The translations under genes were made by a program, and so were the position numbers. Below, piece after piece: positions 23,501 through 33,959 of a stretch of DNA of 64,000 nucleotides. The stretch's first letter is position 1; each line of letters begins with the position of its first letter. The notes under the pieces were generated by a model. It saw only the letters and a program-made list of their open reading frames with translations, searched no databases and was not told the DNA's origin. Source of the stretch: Megamerina dolium (Eukaryota > Arthropoda > Insecta > Diptera > Megamerinidae); contig OY978525.1 in NCBI GenBank assembly GCA_963854835.1, positions 55,134,355-55,198,354 of the forward strand, read 5' to 3'.

Positions 23501-23683
23501 TTCACATAATCTCTCATTACTATTATATATGTCCTTCATGACATCACATGTTACATCTGTTTTCTTTAATTTATTTGAATGTTTTACAAATTGGTGTAGA
23601 ATCAACAAAATGTATTTTTTTTTAGTATATAAGATTTGAATAATTATTGTTAGTTTCGTAAGAAAGATCCAATAAAAAAAAAA

Positions 23684-24430
23684 AACACCAAGATCACGAA
23701 GATGCATGGGTTCGAGAGGAAACTGCGATATCACGTTGATATCGGCTGATTCTAGTACGCTCGGTGTACTTTTATGCTTTACTGTACTGCAAAGAAATGA
23801 TCAAGCTGGTGTATTGCAAATAAACGCTCTGACTCGAAATCCCATTGGTTGGTTGTGTAAAATGGCACCAAAATTTTGTATATCTTTTATTTCAGTTATA
23901 AAATCATGCATACACTTATCAGCTGAATGAGGCTTACTGCAACCCAGATATACTCCAATTAAAAAAACCCCTAGCGCAGGAATATTAACAATTCGACCCA
24001 AAGACTTTGGGATGAACTTTTAAAAAGACGCAAACGATCTACTCCAACATCAAATTTATGATTTTATGATGCGATATAACTTCTAGGCAAAACAGATCTC
24101 ATAATAACATCCTTTTTTATTGTCTTTCAACACGCCACTTAGGCTTACTGGTACATCCAAATTCTCCGATTTAAGACACCGGAGCAAGCTGTTTACGCAC
24201 TGCCTTGTGGGGTTATGCTCCAAATACCATAATTTTAGTTTGTCTTTTAGATTATTTTATCGTTATCGTTGTTGTTTTATCGTTAATAATTTTATGTACA
24301 TTCAAAGCATTTACATAGTTATTTATTTCGGTTGAAGTACTACTACTGTCAGCGTCCGGAATAAATGAATAGTTTTCCGTTATTTTCATCGTTTTGTTTT
24401 GACTGCGTACTTTTTTTTTAGTTGTTTTAG
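23684..24430 (-). pseudogene. Remnant of an arthropod transposase-domain protein family
   Basis: On the minus strand, pieces of one protein follow in order. An N-terminal block LWYLEHNPTRQCVNSLLRCL and LDVPVSLSGVLKD is at about 24240-24115. Then VDRLRLFKSSSQSLW, GRIVNIPALGVFLIGVYLG, KPHSADKCMHDFITE and FRVRAFICNTPA occupy 24040-23801. DINVISQFPLEPMHLRDLGV follows at about 23755-23690. This is the layout of uncharacterised transposase-like proteins common in arthropods (G-L-P-L-x-K-S..., I-C-D-A-P-A, and M-H-L-x-D-L-G-V). The frame is broken and cut by the 3' end of LINE A. Confidence 0.65.
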
Positions 24431-25029
24431 TACTATTCTTTTCGTTTTTTGACTTTTCTCTTTAATGTCTCTTTAGCAATAGGCTAATAATTTGTATGCA
24501 CTTATTTTGTTTTGTTGTTGTTAACTTATGTTTCAAATACTTTAATAAAAATAATAAGATTCTTACTTTTAAACAAAGGCTAATAGGTTCCATTTGTTAA
24601 TAATAATTAGGTGTTCAGTTGTTAACAGTAATTTGATTTTCACTTGTTAATAATACTTATGTTTTCGTTGTTAATAATATTTTGGTTCACACTTGGTAAT
24701 CAAACAACGTTCTAACAATGCACTCATTACTTGACGACGTACAATCAAGTTGAATAAAGAAACAAGAACAAGACAACAGAAGCCACGCTAAACGCAAAAT
24801 GATAACGACATAAGGTAAATGTCCCAATGGTAACACGCGTACAGCTTGTTGTACGACTGATACATTTTCGGAAAAGATAACAAAACATGCTATGTATTTG
24901 AAAAATAAGATTACCATTACCAAACCTGAACATTTGAGATGGTATATTAGCATTGTATTTATTGTGGAATTGTTAATGATATTTGATTGAATCAATTATG
25001 TATGAAATAACATGTGAAATATGGACGCG
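24431..25029. other. AT-rich sequence with degenerate GTTAATAAT repeats
   Basis: Between 24590 and 24690 the motif TTGTTAATAAT recurs about every 35 bp. No coding segment is recognised. Confidence 0.5.
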
Positions 25030-25262
25030 CAGTTCATGGGGAGAATACCGTGAGTGTAAAGAATGCGCAAAAGCGGTTTTCCAAATTCCGAAGTGGCGAT
25101 GGTGACATTGAGGATGCCCCCATGCTCTGATCGTCCTGAGGTCTATAACTTCGACGCCTTGCTGGAACTCGTGAAACCTGAGCCAAGTTTGACAGTCGAT
25201 ATGATGGCCGCATAAACTTTCCATCGTAAACCTTCAGCAGACAGTGAATGTGTGTTCTTAGC
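25030..25262 (+). pseudogene. Mariner transposase N-terminal fragment
   Basis: Frame one gives ENTVSVKNAQKRFSKFRSGD followed by GDIEDAP, the end of the first helix-turn-helix and linker of mariner transposases. After a one-base shift, [18 protein letters not shown] and SLTVDMMAA continue into the second helix-turn-helix. The catalytic domain is absent and a TA microsatellite follows. Confidence 0.8.
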
Positions 25263-25285
25263 TTGAAAATGTGAGTTTAGTAGGG

Positions 25286-25402
<117 letters not shown>

Positions 25403-25694
25403 ATACACATCGTCGCTGCGCTAACAAAAACAGTTATTTGCTTTTCATTAATTTTTCAGGAGAGCAAAAAAAACTGAATTTTTTCACAAAGTTGTTTTTT
25501 ATTACTTCTAAACCAAAGAGATATAAAAAATTGGCATATGCAGATAGTGTAAACAATGCAATAAAAAAAATTACAAAAATCACGAACTGCACAGCGACTG
25601 CTTTGAAAGAAATAACATCAAATCAGTAATTTGGAAATGTTGAACCATTTTAGTAATTTTATGCAAATGTGTTAATTCAGTTATGGGTACAATA

Positions 25695-25930
25695 GTGCAC
25701 CCACAGCTGGTTAGTGCATTGGCCTTCTGATCTGTAGGTCGTAGGTTCCATCCCCGGCTGAAGCAGAACGTAAATATCAAAAATATTTTTTTTTTTCAAA
25801 CGGTAGACACCTGTCGGTGAGCAATTGGCAATTCTTCTGGCAGTAATAATTTGCCATGGAGAAGCTTCTAAAAGAACTATGTGATAAAGCTCAGAAAAAA
25901 TGATGTCACAAAGGTCCCTTGTAATACTAG
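25695..25930 (+). mobile_element. tRNA-derived SINE, diverged and 3'-truncated
   Basis: It is colinear with the copy at 39827: the head GTTAGTGCATTGGCCTTCTG, TCTGTAGGTCGTAGGTTCCA (box B region), then the body AATTGGCAATTCTTC, GATGTCACA and GGTCCCTT. About 30 bp of body and the A-rich tail are missing. Confidence 0.85.
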
Positions 25931-26209
25931 CTGCATTCTTTTGTAAGCAAGTTGCAAAAAAAAACCAACTCGCTTATAATTTCACTTTTACTCACTTATA
26001 ATTTCCTTTTGGTTACTTAGCAACGCTGGTGTCATATATGATTGTTTGAGAAATTTGTAAATGAAATAAAAACAAAAAAGAAGCAATTCTGCGGAATCTG
26101 TGGTAAATATATTCGTTTATTTAAAATAAATTTTTATTTGCACTTCCTTCATTTAAAATTTCAGTTGGAAATGTGACATTTCCATATGAGATTTCCCAAA
26201 CACTTTCTA

Positions 26210-26602
26210 GAATGCCAGATAGATCATGGGCAAGAAGCGATCAAGATAAAGCAGAAGCATTTGCAAATCACTTAGAAGGCGTTTTCAAACCAAATGAATC
26301 TACAAGGGACGGAGGATTACCAATCATGACCAATAACAGCTCTACTACCTTAGTGAGATTTTCTTTAAAGGAACTTAACAAAATCATAAATGAACTAAAC
26401 GTCAAAAAAGCTGCAGGGTATGATAAAATAAGTGCCAAAATAATCGCCGAGCTACCTCAAATTGCAGTAAAACAGCTGTTACACATAATGAATGCAATAC
26501 CACGCCTTTGTTATTTCCCCTCAGCATGGAAAATTTCCCAAATAATTATGATTGCAAAACCTGGAAAAGATTCAACTAATGTATCGTCGTACAGGCCTAT
26601 TA
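26210..26602 (+). mobile_element. Internal slice of LINE A ORF2
   Basis: It is nearly identical to 22268-22660 (about ten differences by eye over about 390 bp), from MPDRSWARSDQDKAEAF to the RT start SSYRPI. Both ends stop abruptly inside coding sequence. There is no LINE 3' end or A-tail, so it is not an ordinary 5'-truncated insertion. Confidence 0.92.
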
Positions 26603-26836
26603 AATATATGGAATATTTCTTTTACAAGAAAGGAATGGAGTAGATCTGTAGATATGCTTTGCAAATATTCTATATCTTTTGAGAGTAAAGAGAATGGCCG
26701 AAAAACCAAATATATCCTTGCAGCTCTCTAATTTATATTGCAATAAATTCTTATTTGATATTATTTTTTATTTTTAAACTCGAGATAAGGTCTTTCATTT
26801 TCATTAGAACTAACATTGAAATTTCTTTTTGAAAAG

Positions 26837-27072
26837 GTGGCAACACTTTGTTACAGGGTTTTCCAGAGCGTCTGAATAGAGATTTGCAGCTTAGAGTCCC
26901 CTCGAATACGCGCTTGAAAATGATTTCTGCAAACGGTAGCGCTGAGAGACGCTTTGGTGCTTGGATCGGCGGCTCTATTTTAGCCAGTATTGGAACATTC
27001 CAACAGATGTGGATCTCATCACAAGAATGTGAAGAATCAGGCAAAGGTCAACTTGAACGGAAATGTCCTTAG
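26837..27072 (+). CDS. Bap55: Terminal exon of Bap55/BAF53-like actin-related protein
   Basis: The stretch encodes about 78 residues, [20 protein letters not shown], then [36 protein letters not shown] and a C-terminal ERKCP. This is the conserved end of the nuclear actin-related protein Bap55 (BAF53/ACTL6), a subunit of Brahma SWI/SNF and INO80/Tip60-type complexes. GGNTL is the phosphate-binding loop of the actin fold and the end at KCP is the family's own C-terminus. An AG acceptor at 26835-26836 fits an exon beginning in codon phase 1; upstream the frame is closed. No disabling change is seen. Upstream exons are not in the preceding TE-filled 9 kb. It could be a real last exon or a truncated copy. 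Confidence 0.75.
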
Positions 27073-27111
27073 ACGATATTGTAAATCTATTTCTAAATGA
27101 CATACTGGTAA

Positions 27112-27117
27112 AATAAA
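27112..27117 (+). terminator. Polyadenylation signal of the Bap55-like exon
   Basis: AATAAA lies 40 bases after the TAG stop codon, a normal distance for a short insect 3' UTR. Confidence 0.6.
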
Positions 27118-27299
27118 ATATTTATCCATATGTATTTTAAGTCTATATGCGTTTTTTTTTCTACAAATTGACCAAAATAATAGAATCATAATCGTGATCG
27201 AAGAAATGAGAACTAAAAGTTTGCTTTTCGATGTTTCTTCATGGTGCTCAAGCCTTTCATGAGGTGTGACACGACGGTTTAAGGGCGGATTAAATCAGT

Positions 27300-28010
27300 C
27301 TCAGAACCCTTCTTTGATAGTACGACAGGGGACTCATTGATGTCTTTGTGCTTGGAACCCACACTAATGTCACACTATTCGATTTTGCGACAGAGTTTAG
27401 ATTTTCAAAACCCACCAATTTGGATCGAATGACTGATTAGCCTGAGCAGTGCGAGGAACAGCTATATTCCAGTCGCTTCCACAATCACCCCAGAGCCAAA
27501 ACCTTATTCGGTTCCCGCGCCATACGTGAAAATATGGAAATGAAGTTTGCCGGCCCCAGTCACAGGGTTAAACCAAGGAATAATCTGTGGCAGCAATAAT
27601 TTGTATCGCTTTACTGGTACCAACCCGGATGGTTGTTGACTGTGAACAGAGCTGAGCAATTCGCACCACCTTCACGGATAGTCGTACCAATGTCTATTAT
27701 AAAGTATATCAGTCTGTAGATGGACTTACTGGTCTCTCGTTGGATGAATATACCAAGTGGAGGGATATTTCCTACGCATTAGAATTTGGTCCACACTTAA
27801 TAGGTAAGGTCCCAGTGCAACATATGGCCACAATACGCTACAGTCTATATCGGGCTCTTCTGACTAAAACAAGTGTAAGTCGACTTAGCCAGACTACCTA
27901 CGTATGGATGATAATCAGTCATATCATAGCAGTGTAGATCTAGAGGTCATTGCCATGAGAATGACTACACGCCTTCCCGAAGGATCCTTTGCTTCGCTTA
28001 GTTTTGAAAA
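27300..28010 (+). pseudogene. Unidentified decayed coding-like region
   Basis: GC content rises and protein-like stretches occur in several plus-strand frames. The longest is 27654-27937, about 94 codons without a stop, containing VYYKVYQSVDGLTGLSLDEY, TKWRDISYALEFGPHLIGKV and TIRYSLYRALLTKTSVSRL. In another frame SSVDLEVIAMRMTTRLPEGS follows at about 27925-28000. Upstream, FVLGTHTNVTLFDFATEFRF and FGSRAIRENMEMKF appear. I do not recognise the family. An endogenous viral fragment or an unusual retroelement is possible. Confidence 0.4.
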
Positions 28011-28049
28011 CCATATCTTTAAAAAAATTATGTGGTGATCTTCTTATAC

Positions 28050-28492
28050 TTAATCATTTAACAAATTTTTAAACCACACGAAATTTAATATGAAATGGTG
28101 ACAGAATAATTTTTTCAGTCGATACCAGCCGAGGATGAACATGACATGCTGGACGAATGACTTCTACTTTTTCATTACTCTGGCAGCCGCTGCAATGCTT
28201 AGTTTCGAGCCACGATGGGGACAAATTAAAAACACTGTTTCAAAACGTTTTTCGAAATACTCGGCATTAATGCTTTCATTTCACAAATCATAAACAGAGA
28301 ATGACAGCGCTGTCGAAATCAGTATGTGGATTATCCAATTGTTACATCTGGACACACCAATTGAGAGATTTGACATTTCTGAACATTTATTACCGGGATT
28401 TCATCGTATTTTCTACCGTGAGTCACACCAGTTCAATAAGGATAACGTATTTGAATTTTAACACTGCTGAATCAATATAAAAATGTGCTGAA
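28050..28492 (+). repeat. Repeat family X, uninterrupted copy
   Basis: It matches, in order, 41828-41874, 42625-42655 and 43285-43608 (for example ATTTTTTCAGTCG-TACCAGCC and TGACTTCTACTTTTTCATTAC). In the second copy the sequence is split by an RTE insertion and other DNA. No coding capacity was noted; the class is unknown. Confidence 0.75.
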
Positions 28493-28739
28493 GCAATAAT
28501 ATAAAACTTAATTATAATTGAAACGAATTTGACGGGTTCCGTTCAAAATAAAATAATTTAGGTGCGGCAATACTGAGGGAAGAGTTTCATTAACACCCGA
28601 TTTTATGTAGAAAAATGCAGTACTATTTACTTTTACTACTACTATTACAATATTAAACTCATTTAATATCTGAAACCTTTTTCATCGAAACCCATTCCAT
28701 ATACCGAACTAAAATTTTTATATCACTCTGCACCCGGAC

Positions 28740-29640
28740 AATATAGCTCACACAGATAAGCTGTATCTGATATTAATACCGAACAATGTAAAACACTCTG
28801 ATACCACATCCCATAGCACAAAAGCCATACAACCCACAAATATAATAGCCTATGCCACCCAAACAAGTTATGAAAATGGTCGAGTATGAAAAATTCGTTA
28901 AGACCCATAGCAGCAGATTTATAGCTGAAGGAGACTACAATGCAAAGCACACACACTGCGGTTCTCTCCTAATTGTTTTCAAACTACCACACAAAGGCCA
29001 CTGGATATACATGCTTTTCCTGGACCTGAAGCAGTTTGTGAGAAGAGCGGCGGCTCTATGCAGCTATCGGAAAATTAAATTTGGATACGATCGCTTCAGG
29101 TACAACATTCTGGCCGACAGATTTAAACAAGACACCGATTTGATTGATTTCTGCGTGGTTAAAAGCATCTGACCTCATAATATTGAATGTAGCCCATTTT
29201 TAAACATTCCTCTAACTATTCTTCCATTTTGGTCAAGATCTACCCATCAAATGCATTCTTCATAATCGTAAATTAATTGGAATCATAATGTATCCTCTAT
29301 GGCCACATAAGTAAGTAAGTAAGTAATGTATCCTCAACAATTAATCTAATATTCTCATTTAAATCGAAAGAAAATATTACTGTGGCTGTTGAAAATGTGT
29401 ACTACTGCCTGCAATAAGCAGCTTGGAGCTCCACTCCCCCTCTGAGTAAAATAAAACCTATGAACATTTCCACTGCGGTGCAAGAAAAGTTGAGAAAAAA
29501 GCGAAATGTAAGAAAAATGACACGCTGTATAAGAAAAAACTAAACGCACTTATAAAACAACTCAAAGAGATCTTTACTTATGAATACTCACTCTAGCGAC
29601 TAGCAATCTAAAGAGACCCACACTGGAAATGGAATGGAAT
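28740..29640 (+). mobile_element. Jockey-type LINE F fragment (endonuclease region)
   Basis: Endonuclease motifs are readable: SRFIAEGDYNAKHTHCGS, then after a deletion LCSYRKIKFGYDRF.../DLIDFCVVKSI, and the linker region WSSTPPLSKIKPMNISTAVQ followed by EKLRKKRNVRK. Frames shift several times. Paralogous pieces are at 48840-49115 and 51590-52030. Between 29297 and 29324 lies a 26-bp RTE tail insertion. Confidence 0.75.
29298..29323 (+). mobile_element. 26-bp RTE tail insertion
   Basis: TATGGCCACATAAG plus three TAAG units are exactly the last bases of the RTE family's 3' end. They are flanked by the 12-bp direct repeat TAATGTATCCTC (29286-29297 and 29324-29335). The paralogue at 51846-51860 has the same flanks joined, without the insert. 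Confidence 0.9.
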
Positions 29641-29879
29641 GGAAAATAATGATGAAAATAATGAATAATAATGATAAATAATAAAAGTCACATGCAATAG
29701 GTAACCTATGGTTATAGGTTTGTTCGCTACACAAAATTATTACAAATTAGTAACAATTGTTAGTTTTGATTCCGCACGAGTCCGAACTTACCACCGTTTT
29801 ACCAGATTTGATTCGAAATCGATGCCTTACTCAAAAAACTTGGAAAAGAAAATGGTGTGGAAGGTGCAAATCAGAACTA

Positions 29880-30213
29880 TCAGAAGTTATTAGTTTTAGC
29901 CCGAAGATTTTTTTGTTAGTAAACTTTAGTATATGTGTCAAACGATAAGCTTTATTTTATTTGACAAAATGAATTGTAAACAAAACAAAAGTAGATTTAA
30001 CGTTAGCATATTAATAAGTATTAAATTACTTGGAAGAATGGATCCTAATTAAGAACTATCTGAATTAGTAAGTATATTTGCTTTTTTTAATCTGTATGAC
30101 CTGAGTGGTGCTTGCCCCTTTGCTTCATTCCCACATCAAATCAGTATATGAAATCATGCGATCCTTACTTCTGAAGTATGGAATGTGCTTAGCAATCATA
30201 TAGGGGAAAGTAT
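29880..30213 (+). repeat. Repeat family Y, left half of split copy
   Basis: It aligns with 53385-53575 (for example CCGAAGATTTTTTTG, GTATCAAACGAT-like and GAACTATCTGAATTAG blocks). It continues after the RTE insertion at 33521-33832. There is no coding capacity. Confidence 0.75.
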
Positions 30214-33200
30214 TACTTACTTACTTATGTGGCCATAACAACCGAATATCGATTTAGGCCGGAAATAACATGCTTCGCCAGCCATCTCTGTTATTCGCTA
30301 GCTGGCGCCAGTTAGAAATTCCAAGCGCCGTCAGGTTCTCCAGTACTTGGTCTTTCCACCGGACGTTTGGTCTTCCTCTTCTGCGTCGTCCTCCAGCGGG
30401 TTCTTAGCTGGAGCGTGTTCTTCCATTCGCTCGACATGACCTAGCCAGCGCAGCCGCTGGATTTTGATGCGCTTTACTATGTCAATATCGGTATACAGCT
30501 CGTACAGCTCATGGTTGTACCTTATTCGGTACTCGCCACTAACGCAAATAGGTCCAAAGAACTTGTGTAGGACTTTTCTCTCGAAAACCCCAAGCATTCG
30601 CTCATCCGAGGTGGAAATTGTCCAGGATTCAGCGCCATATGTTAGGACAGGCATGATGAGAGACTTGTAGAGCGTAGTTTTCGTTCTTCGAGAGACGGCT
30701 CGACTTCTCAATTGCTTACTCAGCCCGAAGAACCACCTGTTAGCAAGAGTTATCCTACGCATGATCTCCAAGCTGACGTCATTACTGCTGTTAATGCTGG
30801 TTCCAAGATAGACAAAGTACCTTACTACTTCAAAAGCGTAGTTGTCAACAGTGACGTGTTGTCCAAGACGCCGGGACTCTTTGTTTGTTGACACTAGATA
30901 CTTCGTCTTGCCCTCGTTCACCGTGAGACCCATCCGACGCGACTCTCTTTCCAACTCTGAGAATGCTGCACTGACTGCTCGCGTGTTCATGCCGATTATG
31001 TCAATATCGTCGGCATACGCTAACAGCATGACACTTCTGTTGAAGATAGTGCCATTATGTCGTACATCAGCAGCTCGTATTATTTTCTCCATAATAAGAT
31101 TGAAGAAGTCGTACGATAACGAATCACGTTGTCTGAAACCCCGTTCGGTATTAAACGGTGCGGAGAGGTCCTTCCCAATTTTCACTGCACAACGGGAGTT
31201 ATGCAGTGTCATTCTACAAAGTCGAATGAGCTTTGCAGGAATACCGAACTCAGACATTGTTGCGTAGAGGTAATCCCTTACCGGACTGTCGAAAGCGGCT
31301 TTATAATCAACAAATAGGTGGTGTGTGTCGATCTGTTTTTCTTGGGTCTTCTCCAGGATTTGGCGTAGTGTGAAAATCTGGTCGATGGTGGATTTACCAG
31401 GTCTGAAGCCACACTGATAAGGTCCAATCAGGTTTCTGAGCATAGGCTTCAACCTTTCACACAGTACGCTCGATAGAACCTTGTATGCGATGCTCAGGAG
31501 ACTTATTCCACGGTAGTTGGCGCAAATTGTGGGGTCTCCTTTTTTATGTACAGGACAGAGAACACTGAGCCTCCAATCATCAGGCATGCTTTCATTCTAC
31601 CATATTCTGCTCAGGAGCTGGTGCATGCGGGTTCGCCTCCGGTCTTAAACAACTTGGAAGGAAGGCCATCAGCACCTGCAGCTTTGTTGTTCTTCAGCCT
31701 TAAAATGGCCGTTTCAACCTCGTCATAGTCGGGATTATCGGGCAATCTCCTCCACTGGCGGAATTGTTCGTAGCATCGCCATTCAGTAACGTGGAGAAGT
31801 GTTCCCTCCATAGGCTCAGTACACTCTGGACATCCGTAACCAGATTCCCATTTCCATCACGACAAGAAGAGGCTCCGGGATTTAAACCTCCACTCAGGCG
31901 CTTGATCTTTTCAAAGAATTTTCGAGTCTCATTCTTGTCGGTACACAACTCTATCTCCTCACACTCGCGTCTTTCCAACTCCCTCTTCTTGCGCCTGAAA
32001 AGACGTCTCTCTGCACTCCTTTTCTCTCTATACCGCTCCTTAACAGCTCGCGTTGCGCCTGCACGCAGGGTTTTTCTGTAGGCGGCGTCTTTCTCTGCGG
32101 TAGCGTCGCGACACTCCTGATCATACCACTCATTCCTCAGAGGCCGGTAGTAACCGATTACCTCCTCGGCAGCAGTAGTCATGGAGTGGGATATATGTGT
32201 CCACCGTGCGCATGTATCATCAAGTGGGGGAGTGTTCTGCATAAGCAGATCTGATAGTCGAGTGGAAAATGCATCTGCTGTCTCTGGTGATCGCAGCTTA
32301 CTGACGTCGAGCTTTCTCTGTGTGGGACTTCTCTTGTTATTTGCGACACATAGGCGTGTGCGCACCTTAGCTGCAACAAGGTAGTGATCCGAGTCGATGT
32401 TGGCACCACGGATCGATTTCACGTCCATCACACTGGAAGCATACCTTCCGTCAATCACCACATTATCAATTTGGTTTCTTGTACGTTGATCTGGAGACAG
32501 CCATGTCGCTTTGTGGATGTCGAGATGATGGAATCTGGTACCACCAATTACCAAGTTTCGTGCTGCGGCGAAGTCGATCAGCCTCATTCCGTTATCGGAG
32601 GTGTTCTGGTGGAGGCTGAATTTTCCGACAGTTGGACCAAAGGTACCTTCCTTGCCCACCCTGGCATTAAAGTCGCCAAGCACGATTTTGATATCGTGGC
32701 GGGGGCAGCGGTCATAAGCTTCTTCGAGGCGCTGAAAGAAGCTCTCCTTGGACACATTGTCCTTCTCATCCGTCGGAGCGTGGGCACATATAAGGCTGAT
32801 GTTGTAAAATTTTGCCTTGATGCGGATTGTAGCCAGCCGTTCGTTCACAGGCGTGAACTGTGAGACAAGATGTCGTAGTCTCTTGCTGACCAAAAATCCA
32901 CATCCTAATTCGTGCCTTTCAGCATGGCAACTGTAGTAAATGTTACAGGACGCTCTTTTGGAGCAGCCCTGTCTTGTCCATCGCATTTCCTGGAGAGCAG
33001 TGATGTCAGCTCTGTATTTTTCGAGGACATCAACCAGCTGGATACAGGCACCCTCCCTATAAAGGGATCGGACATTCCAGGTGCATATCCGTAAATCGTT
33101 GTCCTTTTTTCGTTTGCGGGGGTCATTAACAAAAGCGGTACTCCTTATCCGAGGCATATTTGTTTTTTTCATTGGGGGGGTTTTTTATGTGGCGGGTCCC

Positions 33201-33520
33201 AAACCCAACGCACAACCTCTAACCGAGGAGATTTTCGCCACTCACTTCAGCCGCCTCCCAGCGGGTGCCAGGAAGACGTTGCCCGGTGGTCGCCACATGG
33301 AGGGCCCATGAATAATAATGAAAGCGCCATCACAGAGTAAGCAGAGCAAGCTATATGACTACCCCTCATTAACAAATAAAGGTATCATCACATAGCGCTC
33401 AGATCAAACTACATGACAGCCAGTGAGTTGACTTGATGATGAGTTCAACAAGGATTGCGCTAGCCAAACCCGGTTGAGACAGTTAGACACGTTACCTTGC
33501 GAAAACACCACCAGACCACC
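30214..33520 (-). mobile_element. RTE-like LINE, full-length copy with target duplication
   Basis: The 3,307-bp element is bounded by the perfect 14-bp repeat ATAGGGGAAAGTAT (30200-30213 and 33521-33534). The minus strand carries a 5' UTR of about 350 bp, one pol ORF (APE endonuclease plus RT) and a short 3' UTR ending ATGGCCACATAAG(TAAG)n. A single ORF and a short tandem-repeat tail instead of poly(A) are typical of RTE-clade elements. The body is clearly richer in GC than the surroundings. Other copies: 14866, 29298, 41875, 42933 and 53262. Confidence 0.92.
30331..33172 (-). pseudogene. RTE-like pol: APE endonuclease and reverse transcriptase
   Basis: The endonuclease frame (33172-31700) has N33 (CTWNVRSL), E62 (LQEMRW), D167 and N169 (GDFNARVG), and D262-H263 (DSDHYLV), so it looks catalytically complete. 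RT (31587-30331) has NYRGISLL, GFRPGKSTIDQ, D94 (FVDYKAAFD) and YADD at 191-194. The usual RQGD before YADD reads RQRD. The C-terminus has YGAESWTISTSDERMLG and LRWLGHVERME. Two frameshifts (near 31770 and 31630) and one TAG (near 31594) separate the halves, so the copy is inactive though close to intact. The protein would nick target DNA and copy its RNA in place. Confidence 0.92.
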
Positions 33521-33832
33521 ATAGGGGAAAGTATGCGAAATATTTTTATGGAACCTATTAACCCTCTACCACCTCATATTTGGTAATTTTTTAAAAAACC
33601 CTAAAAACACCCAAGAGAATAATGGCTAAAAATGTACCATAAAAATATTCCTCATAAAATTTTACTTTAGGTCTCGGAGCTCAACAAAGTTCTGAACTTA
33701 ACACAAATGACAGAAATTTGTCAAAACCTAAATAGATTTTGAAGGGTTAATGTTGTGCTTATACAGAGTAAAAGTGTCCCACAAAATTTGATTTTACTGG
33801 TCTGTATAAAATAATAGTCTACGTAAACTTTT
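33521..33832 (+). repeat. Repeat family Y, right half of split copy
   Basis: It aligns with 53575-53805 (TTAACCCTCTACCACCTCAT versus TTAACCCACTGCCTCACCAT; CTTAACACAAATGACAGAAATTTG). It begins with the right target duplication of the RTE insertion. Confidence 0.75.
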
Positions 33833-33959
33833 ACTATAAGTCAAAAAACAAGAGAAAACAACATAATCTTTACAAGTAGAAATTTCGTTATTTCATTTAT
33901 TTATTGCATTTTCATTTAGTTCTTGGCAGTTTTACACCATTATCAAATTATAGGACATA

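Larger units (their letters stand above)
19400..23683 (+). mobile_element. Jockey-type LINE A, near full length but defective
   Basis: ORF1 (19696-20673) is followed after 32 bp by ORF2 (from 20706), which runs to about 23500. AATAAA and an A-run follow at 23668-23683. ORF2 has a 438-bp insertion in the endonuclease part (20941-21378), frame breaks near 21715 and 22020, and a deletion of the RT core near 22825. The 5' end is uncertain: an AAT/AAC-rich stretch at 19605-19665 precedes ORF1. Confidence 0.9.

Noticed and set aside
24687..24995. 102-codon minus frame with Cys-rich stretches
   Set aside because: No recognisable domain, and the surrounding sequence has AT-rich non-coding character.
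32384..32863. 159-codon open frame on the plus strand
   Set aside because: It is antisense to the endonuclease part of the RTE ORF, whose frame carries all catalytic motifs.
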